From Coccinella septempunctata (taxonomy: Eukaryota; Arthropoda; Insecta; Coleoptera; Coccinellidae): 64,000 nt of DNA. The notes under the pieces were generated by a model. The model searched no databases, was not told the DNA's origin, and was given only the letters and a program-made list of their open reading frames with translations. A program made the position numbers and the translations under genes. Location of the stretch: the NCBI RefSeq assembly GCF_907165205.1, contig NC_058195.1:13454001-13518000 (forward strand), given 5' to 3'. Below are positions 58,183 through 64,000 of the stretch, one piece after another (the stretch's first letter is position 1; each line of letters begins with the position of its first letter).

Positions 58183-59335
58183 TACAGGGTGGGCAAATTT
58201 CGAAGTTTTAGCACTACAGTTTTTAAACCAGAGGAGATAGACAAAATCTGACACCCCATTCTCGTTCTCTTTTTCTGAGAAACTTGCAATAGTAGTAGTG
58301 ATTTTTGGCCACTTGCTTTCGTTTTCGAATTATAATAAAAAATTGGAAAAATGGCGATATCGAAATAAATTTATATCTCCGCTAATACTAATGATAGAGC
58401 TCTGAAATTGAAACATTATATAGGCACTTTTTTACGTAGAATCCAGTGGCGTGCTCGCCTTTTTAGCAGGATTTTTAATTACGAAGCTATTACCCAAAGT
58501 TATGTTTTTTTAAATGGGAACACTAGTTTTCTGTGCACTTTTTTGGAAGCTTAATTTTTACTGATTTCAAAAATATATAACATCATATGGTTTGTATCAA
58601 TATAAATAATAGAAAATGGTCAAAAACCTTTTTTCTCAATATTTCTATGGTTTCAACTTTTGATGAGCACAGAAACATATAGCATCGTATAATTACCACT
58701 GTCTCCTTCTATAAGTCCTTTCATTATTATGAAAATTTATGAAATAAATCTTGATTCAAATTTTGTGAAAATTGGTAAAAAGCATAGAAAGAATGACATT
58801 GCCGGAAGGAGACTGCTTTTGTTATAAAAAACTCTATTTTTCTGTGCTCGGTAAAAGTTGAAACCATAGAAATATTGAGAAAAAAAAGGTTTTTGACCAT
58901 TTTCTATTATATTATTTAAATTGATACAAACCATATAATGTTATATATTTTTTTAAAATCAGTAAAAATTAAGCTTTCAAAAAATTGCACAAAAAACTAG
59001 TGTTTCCATTTAAAAAAACATAACTTTGGGTCATAGCTTCGTAATTAAAAATTCTGCTAAAAAGGCGAGCACGCCACTGGATTCTACGTAAAAATGTGCC
59101 TGCATAATGTTTCAATTTCAGAGCTCTATCATCAGTATTAGCGGAGATATAAATTTATTTCGATATCGCCATTTTTTCAATTTTTGCTTATAACTCGAAA
59201 ACAAAAGAAAGTGGCCAAAAAAGACTACTACTATTGTTAGTTTCTCAGAAAAAGGGAACAAGAATGGGGTATCAGATTTTGTGTATATCCTCTGGTTTAA
59301 AAACTGTAGTGCTAAAACATTTGCCCACCCTTACA
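58183..59335. mobile_element. Foldback element E2 (about 490-bp arms, 160-bp loop)
   Basis: TACAGGGTGGGCAAATTT at the left and AAACATTTGCCCACCCTTA at the right open a 1153-bp inverted repeat. The arms stay alignable to the loop at about 58677-58837 (…TATTTCTATGGTTTCAACTTTT on the left, its inverse near 58855-58880 on the right). Identity by eye is high. Shared ends with E1 at 41.73 kb define a family. ORFs within are mirror artefacts. No transposase was recognised. Confidence 0.9.
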
Positions 59336-59595
59336 TCCTTGAAGTGACCTGGGGAGAGCTGGAAATCGTTCTTTAAACTCAGGATAGCCTTGAAAATGGA
59401 TAATCTGAATTTTTACCCCTACAGTAGTCGAGCTCAACTTTTAGCGTCTCAAAAACGTTTAAATTATCGTACTTTTTCCAGTTTTTCCCTTGTAACACAT
59501 AAAAAATGTATTTTTCAGTAAACCTTTCGGTGAGACCAATTGAAGAGCCTTAAATTTTGCGTTGATGGATGTAACAAACTTTGAGATTGGACCAA

Positions 59596-60191
59596 TATAC
59601 AGGGTGAGTCTTTGACTAGTGCAAATATTTCAACAGTAGTTTCTTGAGGTTAAAAGAAACACTTTTTCCTATATCATTTTTTCCGATTCGGCCCTTATAA
59701 AAAGATATAGCAATTTTAAGTTTTCATAATGAGCTGTGCCTTCTCTGGAAAAACAAAATTACCTTTAGAATAACTAGCTGAATCTGTGGCACTACTCATC
59801 TGTAGATCTTTAACAGAGTGTGTGTTCAGCCAAAGTACCCAATTCTTCAAATTTCACAGATACTTTTTAATTTTCGACATCATATTACTCGAAAACAATT
59901 ATACGACAAAATATGAAGAATACTTTTATTTTACAAAATGATCAAATATTCCTCAGACAACGTCCAACTTAGTTTCAAAAGTTGGGTTTTTTGAATTTTT
60001 GTTCTTTTTATGGTACGTAATGGTCATAATGAGAAAACTAGGTGACCTGAGTGATAAATTGTGTTCAAAAATGATTCATCAAATGAATAAAACACTAAAT
60101 TTCGAAATTCATTTCATTTGATAAAACCGTTTGGGAAATAGAACCAAAATTAAATTTTTTTTATGGTTTCTCAACAGCCTGAATCTTTGAT
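59596..60191 (+). mobile_element. Family B MITE, nearly complete
   Basis: It begins TATACAGGGTGAGTCTTTGAC and follows the 33.06-kb copy through CCGATTCGGCCC, the GAGCTGTGCC block and GGTACGTAATGGTCATAATG. It is about 70 bp longer than the 33-kb copy because it keeps the ACGTCCAACTTAGTTTCAAA and CGAAATTCATTTCATTTGAT segments. The last part of the right TIR is missing. It is non-coding. Confidence 0.8.
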
Positions 60192-61253
60192 ATACCTACG
60201 TAGAAAATAATGCTGGATATTATCCATTGTGTGTAATAAAATAATACAAACAATATAAGGCAATATTTGGATCATAAGTATGTTAAAAATTGGTCAGATA
60301 TTGAAATTTTCATATTTTTTTGACCATTTCGATGGCAGTAATATTTTGAGAAAATCAGTATCACTACAGTACAAGTAGGTAGATATCTAGTCGATGGGCC
60401 TAAAAATATTTAATCACAGTTATTATCGATGAAACTTTTTCGAATAGTTGGCACTGAAACAAAATGGAAATGCGCTCTCTCATCTCCTAATGAACTGAAA
60501 TGCATCTTATTGTTCTATTTCCAATGCTTGTTATTATTGCTGTGTACGCGACACAATGAGAGGAAATCTAAATCGAGAAATCATTGAGGTCAATTGTAAA
60601 ACTATTGGGAATTTCAAACAAGCGATACTCCCCCTGGTGTCAGTTTTTGTAAATAATGCAATGTGAGCAAGAATTTCACATTTCAACAAATTACATTCGT
60701 GTTTTGAAGTAACCGAATTATTTTTCTGAAGTATACTTGAATCAATTGTTTTGCAGAGAAATAATAAAAATAGAAACATCTCTTCATTCCAATCCAAGAA
60801 ACATTGTGGAGTGGCGGCCAATATACCTGACTAGTTTTGCCTTACCGGAACCTGGCTTGGTATGGGTGTCAAAAGTATGAATAGAAGCTATTTTGATGGT
60901 ACTGCGGAGATTAATGCCTGTTGATGACAATAATCAAGATAAAAAGATAATATCATGCAAATTATGGTTAATTACCTACATCATCTAAAAAGATTAAAAA
61001 ATATTGTTGTATTTTGAATATGTATTCGGATTTCAACAATGAATTTGCATCGTTAATTACCAATAGAATTTTGGCTACTAAAGAGATAGTTGCAACGTGG
61101 AACAAATGTGTATTCAACGATAAATAATAGTAGCGGTACTTGAAGCATGCAAGAAAGATGCCTAGCTGAGGAAAACTTTCTTCTCATTTGAAATAAATGT
61201 GTCTTGTTAAGAAAAGAAGTTTCATTCAAATATTTCGAGCCGTTTGGGAGAAA
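60192..61253. other. Unassigned; 50-bp repeat at 60603-60656
   Basis: The 60603-60656 patch (ATTGGGAATTTCAAACAAGC … CCCCTGGTGTCAG) matches 41276-41330. The 95-codon minus ORF at 60534-60821 crosses it and shows no known family. Confidence 0.35.
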
Positions 61254-61990
61254 TCAATAGGGTTGATATTTTCCCCTGTACTTTGTAATCAAAGAACCTC
61301 CCCATTTTAGTGCATCAACTCCGGTTTCACAAAGCTTGATCGGGGAATCAACGCTTGATTGACAAATAAACGGAGATTTGTTTTCAATATATTCAAATAT
61401 CATTCTCGCATCGAACGATGATGTGTATAGATCCATTCAATGACTCTCAATTGATGCTTCTTCAAAATATTCAGAAATGCAAAGGTTACAGTGATTTCGT
61501 TTTGGAAATCGAGTGAGGTCAAATCGTTGATCGGGCAATCAAAGTATCGTGAAACCAACAGTAAGCGAATTTGAACTTTTTTTTTATTCTGAATTGTCTC
61601 CTCGAATTTCTGCACTTCAAACTGGACCATTGTGTGTTTTATTTTTAGTCCTTGTGTTTCAAGGATTTTTAATAGGAGGAAAACACAGAAGAAGAATCTA
61701 TAAAAACATCATACATGAGCTGCGATAAGGAGGTTGCATCTTATATGTTGAATTTTTTATACGTAATATGAATATTCAAAAAGAATAGATTTATCTTCTA
61801 GAGCACAAACAATGAATTGCATTTCTTCTTCAGATTTACCTTGGGTGTCCAACAAAACGAACTGTGAAAAAAAAATCCCGCTTTTTTCCCGCAAAACGAT
61901 TTCTGTGGTTTTTGGAGCAAATCGAACAATCATTTCGAGGTCTCCACAAAACAATCGTATCTGCAGTCCGACAAATTTCTATTACTCGCC
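61254..61990 (-). pseudogene. Possible unidentified gene remnant, minus strand
   Basis: Several minus-strand frames look more coding-like than the background: one from about 61975 to 61757 (…RLFCGDLEMIVRFAPKTTEI…EEEMQFIVCALEDKSILFEYS), one 61630-61400 (MVQFEVQKFEETIQNKKK…IEWIYT), and one continuing, after a shift near 61415, to 61254 (SSFDARMIFEYIENKS…). Possible splice sites exist (CTGCAG near 61961; CACAG near 61862). I recognise no family. It could be a decayed host gene or chance. Confidence 0.25.
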
Positions 61991-62478
61991 GCTTAATCTG
62001 GGAGCATTCAAACTTCATGGTCATGACCATTTTCGCGATCTAGATGCCATTATGTCCGACACAAACCATCATGCTTATGGTTAACAAGAATGGTCAGCGA
62101 AAAAAAACAACATGGAACACATTAAATCTGTACGCATTAAGTAGTTAAATCTAACCTTCTGAGAGATCGCCAAACGAATTGTAACTAATAGGTTCTGAAA
62201 TGGATGGATTACGTTTTAGCGTGCGTCAGAGATTCAAATGAAAGATGGTTGTGGGTGATGAAGAAGGAATACTCGTTATCTACCAGGCCTATGCGGGAAG
62301 TTGGGACGTTGAAGGTTAATCTTGCTTGAATATCCATCTGATTAGAGTACATATTTCTGTTGAATATTTATAATTCCCACTAGGTTTGTTCATTAATTGT
62401 TATTATTATTTGTTATTCACGAAGTAGAATAAGATTCTTTCAGAGTTTCCTAGAAAATATTATAGAAACCAACCAATA
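61991..62478. other. Unassigned sequence
   Basis: No repeat partner or gene recognised. Confidence 0.2.
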
Positions 62479-62900
62479 TATAGGGTGTTTTCAAAGGTGA
62501 GGCTTTTTTTTTGACAGAAGGTAGAACTCATCGAAATAAGTCGTTTCACCGAAAATTGTCTATAAAATATCAAAGATGGCTGAGATACAACCCCTAGAAG
62601 TTCTACTAAATTTCATTGAATTTCAAGTAAGGGACTATGGAAGGTGACTCCGGCTTCGGAAAAAAAAACAAAATTTAAACATATGACTGGACAATGAATG
62701 GTTCAGTAGCAAGTGGTGAGATTTTGAAATAATTTTTTTTTCACACTTGTGTTCTTAGTTGGTATCGAAAATGATGCCATTTCATAAAATCGTGTAAGTT
62801 ACTAAAAAATAATAAGAGCAATTCGGAAATCCTAAGTTTCCATTTTCATTACCACGTGAATATCGAACGAGCCAATATCCTAAACGAAACCATATAGTCG
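62479..62900 (+). mobile_element. Family C repeat copy 3
   Basis: TATAGGGTGTTTTCAAAGGTG starts a match to 4.19 and 8.35 kb (GACAGAAGGTAGAACTCATC; GACTCCGGCTTCGG). It ends with AACGAAACCATA like copy 1, which fixes that end of the shared unit. About 20 bp further on, the palindromic tandem units begin. Confidence 0.65.
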
Positions 62901-62916
62901 AATCGATAATTTTTTT

Positions 62917-63850
62917 TTCTACAAGCGTGCGCGTTCAACCTTTTTCCCGCACGCATTTCAAGTTGCGAAGAGTCACTTTTCCAAAACGTGCGGGAAAAAC
63001 GCCTGCTATTTCTTTCCCGCACGCATTTGCGTGCGGGAATGGATTAGCAGGGGTTTTTCCCGCACGCAAATCTTATAGAATAAATTAAATTCTATCATGT
63101 CTCTATGCACCGAACGTCAACGATGAGTAACCCATGGTAACGACATGCAGAATTACATCTGTCATTTTATATGAATTAATCAAATGAGATATGATCTGTA
63201 TCGTGCAATTGATATATTTATATATTTCAAGCGCTTGTAGAAAAAATATTGTTCCTAACTCTTGCGGAAAGTGTCTTGCCCGCACTCAACTGCTTACCCG
63301 AACTCTGCTTCGCATCGTTCGGGCAACGGCAGTTTCGTGCGGGCAAGTATCACTTTCCGCACTTGATAGGAAAATAACTATTTTCTACAAGCGTGCGCGT
63401 TCAAACTTTTTCCCGCACGCATTCCAAGTTGCAAAGAGTCACTTTCCCAAAACGTGCGGGAAAAACGCCTGCTATTTCTTTCCCGCACGCATTTGCGTGC
63501 GGGAATGGATTAGCAGGGGTTTTTCCCGCACGCAAATTTATAGAGTAAATTGAATTCTATCATCTTTCTATAGACAGAACGTCAACGATGAGAAACCCTT
63601 AGTAACGACATGCAGAATAACGTCTGTCATTATATATGAATTAATCAAATGAGATATGATCTGTTTCGTAAAATGGATACATTTATATATTTCAAGCGCT
63701 TGTAGAAAAAATATTGTTCCTAACTCTTGCGGAAAGTGTCTTGCCCGCACTCAACTGCTTACCCGAACTCTGCTTCGCATCGTTCGGGCAACGGCAGTTT
63801 CGTGCGGGCAAGTATCACTTTCCGCACTTGATAGGAAAATAACTATTTTC
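62917..63850. repeat. Two tandem 466-bp units rich in GC palindromes
   Basis: Unit 1 (62917-63382) and unit 2 (63383-63850) are about 95% alike by eye. Each starts TTCTACAAGCGTGCGCG and contains the inverse CGCTTGTAGAA 315-325 bp later, so the first two-thirds look like a TIR-bounded MITE. Inside lie an 80-bp palindrome (62986-63066) built of CCCGCACGCA/TGCGTGCGGG arms and a 97-bp hairpin (63264-63360) with GCGGAAAGTG/CACTTTCCGC ends. The sequence is GC-rich in an AT-rich window. Each unit also holds a matching 60-codon minus ORF (MRARHFPQELGTIFF…), probably a by-product. Confidence 0.9.
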
Positions 63851-64000
63851 CATTGCTTTGCGATAATTCAGCTAATAGACGGTCTAGGGTCTTACTAGGA
63901 TCTATTTTAGAAATAATTTTCAATTTTTTTTCAACTTTGTCATTTTGAAAGTTTTTTATAGGTAATCACCTATACAAAAAGCAAATTCATTGATGTTCAA

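Noticed and set aside
58737..58934. 65-codon ORF in the E2 foldback
   Set aside because: It lies in the loop and arm of an inverted repeat with AT-rich composition; no family is visible.
63103..63898. 60-120 codon ORFs in the tandem 466-bp units
   Set aside because: Both strands are open through the same palindromes. The two 60-codon minus frames match because the units are recent duplicates, which does not show selection.
1..64000. CRISPR array or bacterial operon structure
   Set aside because: No array of short identical repeats with unique spacers was seen. The repeats are transposons, and the gene content is eukaryotic.

Overview
This window looks like TE-saturated nuclear DNA from an arthropod, most likely an insect. 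The evidence is the mobile-element mix (mariner, Tc1-like, pogo-like, hAT-type MITEs, Jockey-type and R4/Dong-type non-LTR retrotransposons), TCAGT-type initiators 30 bp after TATA boxes, and AT-rich sequence with stops in every frame. A beetle is plausible but is only inference. There is no operon, rRNA, tRNA or CRISPR array, and no confidently identified host protein-coding gene. The window is best read as intergenic or large-intron sequence built from layered transposons.

Layout. 1-1.45 kb is a purine-skewed segment with repeated stem-loops. 2.9-10.6 kb holds nested elements: TA-flanked family A, families B and C, two LINE fragments, a pogo-like remnant, a foldback element and a Jockey-type LINE sitting inside a larger inverted-repeat element (9.26-11.67 kb). 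A 412-bp GGAGT/GGAGA pentamer array lies at 13.05 kb. 14-22 kb carries a dispersed repeat, a small MITE, family D with a hAT-type MITE inserted in it (perfect 8-bp duplication and an empty sister site), a Tc1-like remnant and a deleted mariner. 24.4-30.1 kb has a family B element split by a 586-bp element with 91-bp terminal direct repeats and 9-bp target duplications, the 3' end of a possible LTR element, and two more LINE fragments. 38.0-39.6 kb is the most promoter-like part: a heat-shock-element/TATA/initiator cluster, then a second TATA inside a hairpin, then a leader with three tandem mini-ORFs. 40.4-41.0 kb holds the longest ORF outside recognisable elements (219 codons, unidentified). 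Two large foldback elements lie at 41.7 and 58.2 kb, a nearly complete but catalytically altered mariner at 48.6 kb, and the best-preserved R4/Dong-type retrotransposon at 55.3-57.2 kb (minus strand). The window ends with two tandem 466-bp units rich in nested GC-rich palindromes.

How the parts relate. The four family A copies, six or more family B copies, three C copies, three D copies, two mariners, three R4/Dong copies and two E foldbacks allow copy-to-copy comparison inside the window, which is the main support for element boundaries, deletions and catalytic changes. Short CpG-richer unique islands (about 2.2, 6.1-6.7, 12.45, 31.4-31.8 and 57.6-58.0 kb), some with POU octamer motifs, could be host regulatory DNA between the repeats. 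Alignments were made by eye, so ends are good to a few bases where a TIR or target duplication is seen and to tens of bases elsewhere.
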